Positions 19,938 through 28,830 of a DNA stretch of 64,000 nt are shown piece by piece. The stretch covers positions 2,294,001 to 2,358,000 of the forward strand of contig NZ_CP113977.2 in the NCBI RefSeq assembly GCF_026870175.2, in the 5' to 3' direction. A model generated the notes under the pieces. It did not search any database. It was not told where the DNA came from and worked only from the letters and a program-made list of their open reading frames with translations. Numbering within the stretch: position 1 is the first letter of the stretch; the number at the start of each line of letters is the position of its first letter. This DNA is from Flavobacterium aestivum (GTDB lineage Bacteria > Bacteroidota > Bacteroidia > Flavobacteriales > Flavobacteriaceae). Made by a program: the position numbers and the translations under genes.

Positions 19938-19952
19938 ATGAGTTAAGGAATC

Positions 19953-20774
19953 TTATTTTTCAATAGGGAAATTAGTTGATCCCCATTCTGTCCAGGAGCC
20001 ATCGTAAACGGCTTTAGGATTATCTGAAATCAGCTCACAAGCTAATAATACAATGCAAGCAGTAATTCCGGAACCACAGGTAAATAACAACGGTTGGTCG
20101 TCCAGGTTTAAAATTTCTGACAGCATCTCTTTTGATTTGTATTTTCCGTCTTTCAAAAGTTCTGTATAAGGAACGTTTATGGAGCCGGGAATATGTCCGC
20201 TTCTTAATCCAGCTCTAGGTTCCTCGAGAGTTGCATTAAAACGGTCTTGCGATCTTGCATCTATCAGTGTTGCTTCTTTGGTTGCTATATTTTCAAGAAT
20301 CTGTTCTTTGTTTTTTATGAATTCAGGTTGTAGTTTAGCTTCAAAATTACCAAGAAGGAAGTTGGTTGTTTCATGTCGAATTTCTATGGGATATCCTTCT
20401 TTGATCCATTCCGGGAGACCGCCATCTAATACAAAAACATTAGAATGTCCCATGGTTTTAAACATCCACCAAGCTCTAGGGCTTGAATAAATTCCTAAGG
20501 TATCATAAACTATAATGATACTGTTTTTGTTGATGCCTAATTTTTGACATTCAGCAGTAAACTTTTCTTGTGACGGAAAAGTATTGGGTAACGGATTGTT
20601 ACTGTCGCTAAAATTGTTTTTTATATCAAATAAACGAGCACCTTTGATTTGTAGATTTGGATGAATATTTTCCAAATTAGATTGATTTTGATCTAATCTT
20701 GCATCGAGTATTATTACTTCTGAATCGTTTATATGATTCATAAGCCATGCTGCTGAAACTATTGGATTTGTCAT
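19953..20774 (-). CDS. sseA: Sulfurtransferase, two rhodanese domains (SseA-like)
   Basis: A 273-residue tandem rhodanese: N-terminal inactive domain (VIILDARLDQNQSNLENIHP) and C-terminal active domain with LLFTCGSGITACIVLLACEL. The CGSGITA loop fits 3-mercaptopyruvate sulfurtransferase (CGSGVTA) better than thiosulfate sulfurtransferase (CRKGVTA). It transfers sulfane sulfur via the active Cys. The hydrolase gene ends 3 bp upstream of its start, so the two form one operon. Confidence 0.92.
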   Translation of the reverse strand: MTNPIVSAAWLMNHINDSEVIILDARLDQNQSNLENIHPNLQIKGARLFDIKNNFSDSNNPLPNTFPSQEKFTAECQKLGINKNSIIIVYDTLGIYSSPRAWWMFKTMGHSNVFVLDGGLPEWIKEGYPIEIRHETTNFLLGNFEAKLQPEFIKNKEQILENIATKEATLIDARSQDRFNATLEEPRAGLRSGHIPGSINVPYTELLKDGKYKSKEMLSEILNLDDQPLLFTCGSGITACIVLLACELISDNPKAVYDGSWTEWGSTNFPIEK

Positions 20775-20777
20775 AAT

Positions 20778-21326
20778 TTAGGGGGTTATTTTGGCTATTA
20801 GTTGTTCTAAAATTACTTGTCCTTCTTCCCAATATTGAAGGTTTGAATCAGAGTTGATATGTCCTTTTTGACCTACGTTTACAAAATCACTTCCCCAATT
20901 GTTGGCTAATTCTATTCCTCTTTCTATTGACATATAAGAGTCATTTTCGGTTCCAATAACTACAGATGGGAAGGGGAGTTTTGAGGTAGGAATGGGAGCA
21001 AAGTTTCTTAGGAAATCCGATGTGTGTTCGGGTGAATCTACATCGGCGGGTGCCACAAGCATAGCGCCAATAATATTTGGATTATTGTTTTGGGAAACCC
21101 AGTGCATTACTAGCGAAACGGCTAGACTATGTGCTACTAAAATTGTTGGTTCTTCTATTTTTTGAATGGCTTTGTTTAGATTATACAGCCATTGTTCGAG
21201 CTGAGGTTCGTCCCAGTTATCTTGTATAACTTTGGTAGAGTTTATGAATTTTTTTAGCCAAAAGCTTTGCCAATGATTTTCTCCAGAATCGCCAAGTCCC
21301 GGAATGATTAATAAGTGCGGTTTCAT
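20778..21326 (-). CDS. RBBP9/YdeN family alpha/beta hydrolase
   Basis: A 182-residue protein starting HLLIIPGLGDSGENHWQSFW, the family signature. Candidate triad: Ser in VAHSLAVSL, Asp in GTENDSYM, His in GQKGHINSDS. Members are serine hydrolases of unclear natural substrate. First gene of a two-gene operon with the sulfurtransferase. Confidence 0.9.
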   Translation of the reverse strand: MKPHLLIIPGLGDSGENHWQSFWLKKFINSTKVIQDNWDEPQLEQWLYNLNKAIQKIEEPTILVAHSLAVSLVMHWVSQNNNPNIIGAMLVAPADVDSPEHTSDFLRNFAPIPTSKLPFPSVVIGTENDSYMSIERGIELANNWGSDFVNVGQKGHINSDSNLQYWEEGQVILEQLIAKITP

Positions 21327-21440
21327 TTTTTGATTATTTTGATACTATAAAAGTATAGTTTTTTTACAAACAGTAAAGAATTGATTACATTAAATGAAAA
21401 GTTGTTGAGAGGTTTTACTTTTAGATAAGGCTATAATAAC

Positions 21441-21478
21441 AAAAAGCCCAAATGTCAATAGACTTTTGGGCTTTTTGT
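21441..21478 (-). terminator. Terminator of DUF3276 gene
   Basis: Stem aaaagcccaaa / tttgggctttt; lies after the stop codon on the minus strand. Confidence 0.85.
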
Positions 21479-21492
21479 TAAGTAAGCATCAG

Positions 21493-21873
21493 TTAAATAT
21501 CGTCAAATTCGATATCAGTAAAACTAGATGTATTTGGTACAATATCTTCATTTGTTTTATCTGAAGGATATTCTTTTTTGAAATCTTTTTGGTGTCTTTC
21601 AGAGATTACTTCTTCTCCTTTGTGGTTTAAAACATAAGAAGTCATGTCTTCTAGAATTTCAGAGAAAGCAGTAAAATCTTCTTTGTATAGATAGATTTTA
21701 TGTTTCTTGAAATGGAATGATCCGTCTTCCTCAGTGAATTTTTTACTTTCGGTAATCGTAATATAATAATCATCTGCTTTTGTAGCCCTTACATCGAAGA
21801 AATAGGTTCTTCTTCCAGCTCTTAAAACTTTTGAGAATATTTCTTCCTTTTCTAACATATCATTTTCTCTCAT
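21493..21873 (-). CDS. PUR-alpha-like nucleic-acid-binding protein (DUF3276)
   Basis: A 126-residue protein with one PUR repeat: EIFSKVLRAGRRTYFFDVRA, DYYITITESKK and HKIYLYKEDFTAFSEILEDM, then an acidic tail. Bacteroidota and spirochaete PUR proteins bind single-stranded DNA and RNA as dimers. Role in the cell is unproven. Monocistronic. Confidence 0.92.
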   Translation of the reverse strand: MRENDMLEKEEIFSKVLRAGRRTYFFDVRATKADDYYITITESKKFTEEDGSFHFKKHKIYLYKEDFTAFSEILEDMTSYVLNHKGEEVISERHQKDFKKEYPSDKTNEDIVPNTSSFTDIEFDDI

Positions 21874-21940
21874 AATCTTTTCGTCATTTTTTTATTTAAT
21901 AGCACTCAAAAATCATAAAAATATATCTATTATCCAACAA

Positions 21941-23701
21941 TTAAAGCAATTCTTTTTCCGAAAGTTGTTTTAAATAGAGCGCTGAATAAGGCCCGTCTTC
22001 ATTTATCAATTGATTATGAGACCCTTGTTGTATAATTTTTCCGTCTTCAAGAATGATGATTTTATCTGCATTTTTTGCCGATGAAACCCTATGACTTACA
22101 ATTATGGTAGTTTTATTCTTACATATTTCGTAAAGATTGTTCAAAATAGCTTCTTCGGTTTCGGTATCGACAGCAGATAGGCAATCATCAAAAAGTAAAA
22201 TGGCTGGATTTTTTATTATAGCCCTTGCAATAGAAACTCGTTGTTTCTGACCTCCGGAAAGTGTAATACCTCTTTCTCCTAATATGGTGTCATATCCTTT
22301 ATTAAAACCTATAATATTGTCATGAACTACGGCACTTTTTGCAGCCTCTTCTACTTCTTGATCAGTGGCTTCTTCTTTTCCAAATTTGATATTGTTTTTA
22401 ATACTGTCCGAAAATAGAAAGGCATCCTGCGGTACAACTCCTATGCTATTGCGCAAATCGAATAAATTGACTTGACTGATCTCTTTATTGTCAATTAAAA
22501 TTTGTCCGCTCGTAACATCATACATTCTTGATAACAAGGCCAAAATAGTAGATTTCCCTGAACCTGTTTTCCCTAGTATTGCCAGAGTTTCTCCTTTATG
22601 TACATTGAATGTTATGTTTTGAAGTGCTTTTATATGAGTGTCTTCGTAGGTGTAGCTTACATTGTCAAAAGTAATATCCCCATCAATTTTAGATCTACTA
22701 GGATTTGTGTTTTTTATTTCAGGAACGATTTTTAAAAATTCATTCAACCTCTTTTGAGAAGCTTCAGCTTCCTGAACCATTGAGGAAACCCATCCTAAAG
22801 AGGCAACAGGCCAAGTGAGCATGTTTATGTATAAAATAAACTCAGCAATGGTTCCAATGCTTTTTATGGTACCATGAATGTACATCATACCTCCAAAATA
22901 AATTACAACTAAGTTACTTACTCCTATCAGAGCGAGCATCAAAGGACCAAAAAGAGATTGCACTTTGGCTAAGCTTAAACTTTTGCTTTTACTTTCGGTG
23001 GCTAAATCTGTAATATTAGCTTGATGCTGATTTTCCAGAGAGTAGGCTTTTATAACTCTAATTCCAGAGAAAACTTCTTGTGTATAGCTTGAAACTTTAG
23101 ATAGGTATTGCTGAAATGTGGTTGATCTTTTATTAATCTCAGAACTTAATTTGAAGATGCAATAGGATAATATTGGTAAAGGTAAAATTGTATATAAAGT
23201 AAGGCGAGGAGATACATTGTACATATAACCAATTACAATGGCAAATCTAATAACAGTGTTTATGGTGTACATAACAGCTGGTCCAACGTACATTCTTACC
23301 TTAGAAACATCTTCACTAATGCGATTCATTAAATCACCGGTTCGGTTTTGTTTATAGAAATTTTGAGATAGGTTCTCGTATTGACGAAATACTTCATTTT
23401 TTAAATCAAACTCAATATGACGGGACATTACAATTAGGGTTTGTCTCATCAGGAAGGTAAGGAAACCGGCTACAATGGTGGTTGCAATAATTAATAGAAT
23501 GTTCGATATTAATTGTTGACTTATAATGGAGCTGTCTACTGCTTTACTTTTTGAAAATGCCTCGATTTGATTAAAGGACTTACTAATAAGTTTAGGAGTA
23601 AACAAAGAAAATATTTGTGCGATTATGGTGATAATAATTCCAAGTAAAAAGCTGTATTTATATTTAACGAAATATTTATTTAAATAACGTAATTCTTTCA
23701 T
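21941..23701 (-). CDS. ABC exporter, fused permease and ATPase (MsbA-like)
   Basis: A 586-residue half-transporter. Residues 1-310 hold six membrane helices (type IV exporter fold), and 335-586 hold the nucleotide-binding domain with Walker A LGKTGSGKST, Q-loop VVPQDAFLF, signature LSGGQKQR and Walker B ILLFDDCLSAVD. It acts as a homo- or heterodimer exporting lipids or hydrophobic compounds. Here it is a single gene, so a homodimer is more likely. Substrate is unknown. Confidence 0.93.
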   Translation of the reverse strand: MKELRYLNKYFVKYKYSFLLGIIITIIAQIFSLFTPKLISKSFNQIEAFSKSKAVDSSIISQQLISNILLIIATTIVAGFLTFLMRQTLIVMSRHIEFDLKNEVFRQYENLSQNFYKQNRTGDLMNRISEDVSKVRMYVGPAVMYTINTVIRFAIVIGYMYNVSPRLTLYTILPLPILSYCIFKLSSEINKRSTTFQQYLSKVSSYTQEVFSGIRVIKAYSLENQHQANITDLATESKSKSLSLAKVQSLFGPLMLALIGVSNLVVIYFGGMMYIHGTIKSIGTIAEFILYINMLTWPVASLGWVSSMVQEAEASQKRLNEFLKIVPEIKNTNPSRSKIDGDITFDNVSYTYEDTHIKALQNITFNVHKGETLAILGKTGSGKSTILALLSRMYDVTSGQILIDNKEISQVNLFDLRNSIGVVPQDAFLFSDSIKNNIKFGKEEATDQEVEEAAKSAVVHDNIIGFNKGYDTILGERGITLSGGQKQRVSIARAIIKNPAILLFDDCLSAVDTETEEAILNNLYEICKNKTTIIVSHRVSSAKNADKIIILEDGKIIQQGSHNQLINEDGPYSALYLKQLSEKELL

Positions 23702-23826
23702 ATTTTAAGAGATTCGGTGTTGAATTGTTTTTGTTTTTTATTGAATGCTTTATTTTTAATAATTGTCTTAAAAAAATAAGCATCTGTATTTTGTTGTTAA
23801 ATATTTAAAATTTTATTAAAAAAATG

Positions 23827-23854
23827 TTGTATGTATATTTTTTGTGTATGTTTG
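23827..23854 (+). promoter_or_regulatory. Promoter TTG-N17-TATGTTTG upstream of the dehydrogenase gene
   Basis: TTG at 23827-23829 and TATGTTTG at 23847-23854, spaced 17 bp, match the flavobacterial consensus. The ATG lies 47 bp downstream of the -7 element. Confidence 0.65.
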
Positions 23855-23901
23855 ATATGTCTTTTTGACGAATTCGTAATTTATAACTAAAATATAGTAC
23901 T

Positions 23902-25008
23902 ATGGATGCTACTGTTGCAACTGGAAAAGAACTTCAAAAAATGGATCCTGTTTTTGGACAATTGTCTTTTAATGATCATGAGCAAATCGTATTTTGTAAT
24001 GACAAAGATACAGGTTTAAAGGCAATTATTGGTATTCATAATTCGGTTATGGGACCTGCATTAGGAGGAACCCGTATGTTTAATTATGCCAATGAATGGG
24101 ACGCTCTAAATGACGTTTTACGTCTTTCTAGAGGAATGACTTATAAAGCTGCGATTACTGGATTGAATATTGGTGGAGGTAAAGCCGTTATTATGGGCGA
24201 TGCCAAAACTCATAAAACGCCTGAATTAATGCGCAAGTTTGGAGAATTTGTACATTCATTAAGCGGAAGATATATTACAGCTGAAGACGTAGGGATGGAA
24301 ACATCGGATATGGATTTAGTGAGAGACGTAACACCATATGTTACTGGAATTTCTGAAGAAAGAGGAGGATCAGGGAATCCATCGCCAGTTACCGCTTTTG
24401 GGGTATATATGGGGATGAAAGCAGCTGCTAAACAACAATTTGGTTCAGAGAAATTAGAAGGCAAAAAAATATTGGTTCAAGGTATTGGGCACGTAGGAGA
24501 AACTTTGGTTGATTATTTGACAAAAGAAGGAGCTCAAGTTATTATTGCTGATATCAATGAAGAAAAATTGAATGAAGTTGCATCAAAATATAATGCTCAA
24601 ATATTTACAGGAGATGATTTATACAGCGCCGATGTAGATATCTATGCGCCTTGTGCTATGGGGGCAACAATAAATGATGTTACTGTAAATAAAATAAAAG
24701 CAAAAGTGATTGCTGGTGCAGCTAACAACCAATTGGCAAACGAAAACACTCACGGATTAATTTTGCAAGAAAGAGGAATACTTTATGCTCCGGATTTCTT
24801 GATTAACGCTGGTGGAATTATCAATGTTTATGCTGAGTTAGCTCATTATGACAAAGCTGAAATTATGCGTAAAACCGAAAATATTTTTAATACTACATTA
24901 GAAATTTTTGATTATGCTATAGCAAACGGAATAACTACACATCAAGCGGCTTTGAATATTGCTCAAAATCGTATTGATTTAAGAAAGATAGAAAACAGTA
25001 AAAAATAG
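23902..25008 (+). CDS. Glu/Leu/Phe/Val dehydrogenase (leucine dehydrogenase-like)
   Basis: A 368-residue NAD-dependent amino-acid dehydrogenase. Catalytic Lys in MTYKAAITGLNIGGGKAVIM, YITAEDVGMETSDMD, and the Rossmann motif KILVQGIGHVGETLV near residue 190. Length fits leucine, valine or phenylalanine dehydrogenase (about 360), not glutamate dehydrogenase (about 450). It deaminates branched-chain amino acids to 2-oxo acids and supplies precursors of branched fatty acids. Single gene with promoter and terminator. Confidence 0.92.
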   Translation: MDATVATGKELQKMDPVFGQLSFNDHEQIVFCNDKDTGLKAIIGIHNSVMGPALGGTRMFNYANEWDALNDVLRLSRGMTYKAAITGLNIGGGKAVIMGDAKTHKTPELMRKFGEFVHSLSGRYITAEDVGMETSDMDLVRDVTPYVTGISEERGGSGNPSPVTAFGVYMGMKAAAKQQFGSEKLEGKKILVQGIGHVGETLVDYLTKEGAQVIIADINEEKLNEVASKYNAQIFTGDDLYSADVDIYAPCAMGATINDVTVNKIKAKVIAGAANNQLANENTHGLILQERGILYAPDFLINAGGIINVYAELAHYDKAEIMRKTENIFNTTLEIFDYAIANGITTHQAALNIAQNRIDLRKIENSKK

Positions 25009-25027
25009 TTTTCAGCTTACACTGCTA

Positions 25028-25080
25028 AAAAAAGTCTCAGTTTTTGCTCTCAATTTGAGGACGAAAGCTGAGACTTTAAT
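25028..25080 (+). terminator. Terminator of dehydrogenase gene
   Basis: Stem aaagtctcag / ctgagacttt with a loop of about 27 bases, flanked by A and T runs. Confidence 0.75.
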
Positions 25081-25166
25081 TTTTGCGTTGACTGATTATT
25101 GAGATTGAGACTAAAAACTATATTAAATAAAGCAGCTATAAATTTTCATTTAAGAGATGAAATTCT

Positions 25167-25174
25167 TAGTTTTG
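25167..25174 (+). promoter_or_regulatory. -7 element TAGTTTTG for nusB, inside the longest open frame
   Basis: Exact TAnnTTTG match located downstream of the ATG at 25157 and 28 bp before the GTG at 25202. It argues that the ATG is not the real start. Confidence 0.5.
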
Positions 25175-25201
25175 CAGACTAATTTTAAAAGTTCTTACAA
25201 G

Positions 25202-26146
25202 GTGGTAAACAGAAGACACATTCGCGTTAAAGTCATGCAATCCATTTATGCAATGCATCAAAATGGTTCTGATAATTTAGAGAAAGAAGAGAAATTTCTT
25301 TTTCATAGTATTGATGCCATCCAAGATTTATACCTTATCATGCTTTCTTCACTGATAGAAATCTGCAAAAAAGAAACTATATTTTTGCATCTATCAAGCA
25401 AAAAACACTTGGCTACAAAAGAAGAACGCAATCCTAATGAAAAATTCATTAAAAACAGCATTTTTCAAATTCTTGCAGAAAACAATTCCCTAAGTATTGC
25501 TCTGGAAAATCGTTCGATAAACAATTGGACCTTAAACGATGATTACATTATTCTACTTCTTAATGCTATAAAAGAAAGTAGTTTGTATGCTAAATACATG
25601 AGCAATAATGTAAACACTTTTGAGGAAGACAAAGATTTCATTGTTAATATATTCACGGATGTTATCGTTCCTAACGAAAAATTATACGAATATATTGAGG
25701 ATGATAAACTAACTTGGATAGATGATGTTCCTTTGGTAAACACTCATATTATCAAGCAATTGAAAGGGATAAAGCAAGGTGAGGATGACAATTTTAAAGT
25801 TCCAAAATTGTACAAAGACAATGAAGATAAAGCTTATGCAAAAGACTTGTTCAGAAAAACGGTTTTGAATGAATCAGAGTTAACAAAAGAATATGTAGAC
25901 AAAACGCCAAACTGGGATAGTGATAGGATTGCAGAGATCGATACGATTATTCTAAAAATGGCGATTTGTGAATTTTTGAAATTTCCTTCTATTCCTGTAA
26001 AAGTAACTCTTAATGAGTATTTAGAATTGGCCAAAGAATATTCTACCCCAAAAAGTAGTATTTTTATCAACGGGATATTAGATAATCTGGTAAAAGAACT
26101 GGAAAAAAGTAAAAGAATAGTTAAGATGGGAAGAGGTTTGATGTAA
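25202..26146 (+). CDS. nusB: Transcription antitermination factor NusB (long form)
   Basis: NusB binds boxA RNA with S10 and supports rRNA antitermination. Bacteroidota NusB is longer than the 140-residue E. coli protein; here it is about 314 residues, with the NusB fold at residues 170-300 (WDSDRIAEIDTIILKMAICE, FPSIPVKVTLNEYLELAKEY, IFINGILDNLVKEL). The start is placed at GTG 25202, giving VVNRRHIRVKVMQSIYAMHQ, because this block begins homologues and a -7 element lies between it and the upstream ATG at 25157. yajC follows after 79 bp. Confidence 0.9.
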   Translation: MVNRRHIRVKVMQSIYAMHQNGSDNLEKEEKFLFHSIDAIQDLYLIMLSSLIEICKKETIFLHLSSKKHLATKEERNPNEKFIKNSIFQILAENNSLSIALENRSINNWTLNDDYIILLLNAIKESSLYAKYMSNNVNTFEEDKDFIVNIFTDVIVPNEKLYEYIEDDKLTWIDDVPLVNTHIIKQLKGIKQGEDDNFKVPKLYKDNEDKAYAKDLFRKTVLNESELTKEYVDKTPNWDSDRIAEIDTIILKMAICEFLKFPSIPVKVTLNEYLELAKEYSTPKSSIFINGILDNLVKELEKSKRIVKMGRGLM

Positions 26147-26225
26147 AAGCATTTTGCTGAAAAACAGTAATACCCAATCCTACTAAAAGATAAAATTAAT
26201 TAACAAAAACTTAAATATTTAAATT

Positions 26226-26501
26226 ATGGGACAATTAACTCAGTTTGCACCGTTTCTATTAATGTTTGTAGTGATCTATTTCTTTATGATCAGACCACAA
26301 CAAAAAAGAGCTAAAAATGAAAAAGAATTTGAAAGCGGATTAAAAGTTGGTGATAAAATCGTTACAAAAAGTGGTATTCACGGGAAAATTGCTGAGCTTG
26401 CAGATTCTACTGTAATTATAGAAACTATGGCTGGAAAATTAAAAATGGAGCGTTCAGCTATCTCTATGGAAATGAGCGCTGCTTTGAATAGCAAACAATA
26501 A
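26226..26501 (+). CDS. yajC: Preprotein translocase subunit YajC
   Basis: A 91-residue protein with one N-terminal membrane helix (APFLLMFVVIYFFMIRPQQK, the YajC signature) followed by KRAKNEKEFESGLKVGDKIV and a small cytoplasmic domain. It associates with SecDF and SecYEG. In many flavobacteria a DUF1573 lipoprotein gene lies between nusB and yajC; it is absent here. Confidence 0.95.
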   Translation: MGQLTQFAPFLLMFVVIYFFMIRPQQKRAKNEKEFESGLKVGDKIVTKSGIHGKIAELADSTVIIETMAGKLKMERSAISMEMSAALNSKQ

Positions 26502-26517
26502 TTAGAAAATATAATAT

Positions 26518-26568
26518 TCAAAATCCCAAATTTCAATTGTTAGAATTGGAATTTGGGATTTTTTTTTA
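26518..26568. terminator. Terminator of yajC, probably bidirectional
   Basis: Stem aaaatcccaaatttcaatt / aattggaatttgggatttt with a long T run, between convergent genes. Confidence 0.85.
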
Positions 26569-26585
26569 GCTCTAAAATAAATAGA

Positions 26586-27218
26586 TTATTTCTTTTTACC
26601 TTTTTTAGATTTTTTGCTTTTTGCTTTCGCTTTTTTCTCTTTGGCTTTTGCTTTCGCCTTTGCTTTTTTGGCTTTATCTTTTTTAGCTTTCTTCGCTTTT
26701 TTAGCTTTCGCTTTTGCTTTTTCCTTGGCTTTAGCTTTTTTCTCTTTTTCTTTTTCTTTTTCTTTCTCTTTCATTTTAGCTTTATTTTTTTTCTTTTTCT
26801 TTTTCTCCTTTTTTTCTTCAGGAATAATAGGCTCTTGTTCAGTCTTGATTTCCTCGGTAATTTTGTCTTTTACAACTTCGATCTTTTCAATAATTACTGT
26901 AGGAGTACTTATTTTTGCTTTGTTAGACCTTGAAACAGGCTTTACAACAGTTGCTTTTGCTGCTACGGGTTCCTCTACTGCGGTTTTTGCAACAGTAGTT
27001 TTTGTTCTTGCGGCAGTAGGTTTTACAATAGCAGGTTTAGTTACTGCGGGTTTCACTACAGCAGGTTTTGCGGTAGTTGTTCTTGTTCTTGCGGTTGTAG
27101 GTTTAGTAATAGCTGATTTAGATACTGTTGGTTTGGTAGTGGCAGTTTTTTTATTCTTTGTAGTATCTGGACTAATAGCTATTTCTGGAATTACTTTTTC
27201 TTCTTTTTTTTCTATCAT
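26586..27218 (-). CDS. Lys/Ala-rich histone H1-like protein
   Basis: A 210-residue low-complexity protein. Residues 25-95 repeat Thr-Thr-Ala-Lys-Pro and Val-Val-Lys-Pro units; residues 135-210 are almost only Lys, Ala and Glu in KAKAKEK-type repeats ending KKGKKK. Such tails resemble histone H1-like (AlgP, Hc1) proteins that bind DNA without sequence specificity. There is no folded domain to support more. Because of the repeats the opposite strand is open over most of the same length, but it reads as a Phe/Ala string and is not credible. Repeat number may vary between strains. Confidence 0.7.
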   Translation of the reverse strand: MIEKKEEKVIPEIAISPDTTKNKKTATTKPTVSKSAITKPTTARTRTTTAKPAVVKPAVTKPAIVKPTAARTKTTVAKTAVEEPVAAKATVVKPVSRSNKAKISTPTVIIEKIEVVKDKITEEIKTEQEPIIPEEKKEKKKKKKNKAKMKEKEKEKEKEKKAKAKEKAKAKAKKAKKAKKDKAKKAKAKAKAKEKKAKAKSKKSKKGKKK

Positions 27219-27486
27219 AACAGTATATATTAATATGTGATTTATTGTATAAACGATGTCGAAAAATAGGGGAGCTATTCATGTAAGTCTTTCAATACTA
27301 AAGAATTGGTAGGCTTTCATTAACAAATATAATGAAAAATAATATGCAAGAAATGTTAATTTTTTATCGATTTACTGTAAGTTTTAATAACTTTTTATTT
27401 AATCTGTATATCCTAAAAGGAGTGAGGGTAATCAATGCACAAAAAAACTCCTTTAAGAAATATACTTCACGTAGTTTTGCCAATAC

Positions 27487-27612
27487 TTGCTACAACGAAT
27501 TTGTGCAATTGGCTTAAAGAAAAGATGGTTTTGTATTTGTGAGAATTTGGCTTAGCCAAAAAATAAAACTAATTTAGCCCCTATGCTATTGTAGCAAGGA
27601 GACCTTACAGAC
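27487..27612 (+). repeat. attC-like element A (first of array)
   Basis: Left arm tgctacaacgaatttg and gcaattggcttaa, inner block aaagatggttttgtat shared with element G, right part ctaatttagcccc and a degenerate end box gaccttacag. No gene of the array precedes it; the spacer 27219-27486 has no credible gene. Confidence 0.6.
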
Positions 27613-27639
27613 AAGCTTAAATCAATTTTGTACCAAAAA

Positions 27640-28041
27640 ATGAAATATATAATACTGTTTTCAATTTTTCTGTTTTCGTGTACTGAAAAGCCGAAAAATG
27701 AACCTATAAATTTCAACGAAAAAGTTGTAGATCTAGCTATCGAAAATTCCAATAATCAACTTATTGAACTTTCTGATTTATATGATTCGAAGTCTAAAAA
27801 AAATGTTGCTAATGATGAAGATGAAAAACTAATTTTAGTTCAAATTCTAAAAAAGAAAGGTTTTGAGGTTAAAGATTGGGGACGCGGAAATCATCCATTA
27901 GGTCCAAGAATGGTAGTTTTGATATTGAAAAAAGACAGTTGTGAGTGCGAAGTACGGAAAACGTATTATTCAAGTAATGATCTGTCTGAAGAAATTTATA
28001 AAATAACTGAAAGTATAAAATGTAAGAAAGCTATCCGGTAA
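27640..28041 (+). CDS. Hypothetical lipoprotein (cassette 1)
   Basis: A 133-residue protein with lipoprotein signal MKYIILFSIFLFSC; an in-frame TTG at 27628 would add four residues. The mature part has an acidic linker and a C-terminal block (DWGRGNHPLGPRMVVLILKK, then CECEVRKTYYSS) with a Cys pair. No family is recognised. The stop codon lies in the left arm of element B, as expected for a cassette gene. Confidence 0.65.
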   Translation: MKYIILFSIFLFSCTEKPKNEPINFNEKVVDLAIENSNNQLIELSDLYDSKSKKNVANDEDEKLILVQILKKKGFEVKDWGRGNHPLGPRMVVLILKKDSCECEVRKTYYSSNDLSEEIYKITESIKCKKAIR

Positions 28042-28172
28042 CAACGGATATTTGTAATTGCGGAGTTTCGAGTTTATTGAAATTTTCTGTTTTATTTCGC
28101 ATTTTCGTTAAGCTAAAATACTCTACTATTAAGACCGAAAACCACTTGAATCGTGAGTAAGTTGGCAGATAT
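28036..28172 (+). repeat. attC-like element B
   Basis: Left arm ggtaacaacggatatttg includes the stop codon of the preceding gene. The right part has accgaaaaccacttgaa and the end box aagttggcagat. The inside (aattgcggagtttcgag) differs from the A/D/G type, so this is a second subtype. Confidence 0.5.
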
Positions 28173-28208
28173 CTTTCCTCACAACAAAAAAATATAAATC
28201 TAAAATTA

Positions 28209-28721
28209 ATGAAAAGACAATTTAAAATTATCGTTCTATTTGCATTTCTAATATTTAGCAATAGTAATGCTCAATCAAATTCAAAAACATTTGCAATAAA
28301 CTGGCCGAAAGAAGAAGGTTGGCATATAGTTAACCAACAAAATAATGCCGAGGGCTCAGTAACGATGATAGTATCGTTAAAAGGCAAAGAAACTATTGAA
28401 AATCATAGCGAAATTGTAACAACATATATTGGTCGTGGTTCTATGAATGTGCCAATAGAAACCAAACTTAAAGAATTATTGCACCCCCTTAAAAATGCAC
28501 CTATAGCAATAAAAACAATAATTGAAAAGGATGAAAAAGCAGAATATCCTTGGTTCATTTGCAAAATCGAATACGCAAAGGAATCTCAACTTTGGTATGT
28601 TATTAAAGGAAAAAATGAATTATATGCTAGTTTCTGGGGAACTTACCAAAATGAGATAACACCAGAATCTCAAGAAAAATTGGTGAAAATTTTTAAATCT
28701 TCAAAAATAATATCAGAGTAA
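28209..28721 (+). CDS. Hypothetical secreted protein (cassette 2)
   Basis: A 170-residue protein with signal peptide MKRQFKIIVLFAFLIFSNSN cleaved near AQS. The mature domain holds FAINWPKEEGWHIVNQQN, SVTMIVSLKGKETIENHSEI and PWFICKIEYAKESQLWYVIK, a pattern of alternating strands. No family assigned. Stop codon overlaps element C. Confidence 0.65.
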   Translation: MKRQFKIIVLFAFLIFSNSNAQSNSKTFAINWPKEEGWHIVNQQNNAEGSVTMIVSLKGKETIENHSEIVTTYIGRGSMNVPIETKLKELLHPLKNAPIAIKTIIEKDEKAEYPWFICKIEYAKESQLWYVIKGKNELYASFWGTYQNEITPESQEKLVKIFKSSKIISE

Positions 28722-28757
28722 CTCCCTACCATCTCAAAGCATCAGAGCGTTACGTAA
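28718..28757 (+). repeat. attC-like element C (short, degenerate)
   Basis: A short palindrome gtaactc ... gagcgttac that includes the stop codon of the preceding gene. It is the weakest member of the set and lacks the aacgg/ccgct blocks. Confidence 0.3.
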
Positions 28758-28790
28758 GATTCCGGAAAATTTTACGCTAAAATTGTACTT

Positions 28791-28809
28791 GTTACCATTT
28801 TTTGGTAAC
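28791..28809. promoter_or_regulatory. Palindromic operator candidate upstream of parD
   Basis: GTTACCATTTTTTGGTAAC is a near-perfect palindrome 22 bp before the antitoxin ATG. ParD-type antitoxins normally repress their own promoter through such sites. Confidence 0.5.
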
Positions 28810-28830
28810 TTGCTTGAAGATTTTAAAGCA

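Noticed and set aside
26614..27240. A 208-codon open frame on the + strand opposite the Lys/Ala-rich gene
   Set aside because: It is the antisense of low-complexity AAA/GCT-type codons, giving a Phe/Ala/Leu string. The minus strand gives the plausible protein with start, composition and terminator context.
27332..27517. A 61-codon + frame running into element A
   Set aside because: It ends inside the separating element, lacks a recognisable domain, and its composition looks like AT-rich noncoding DNA.
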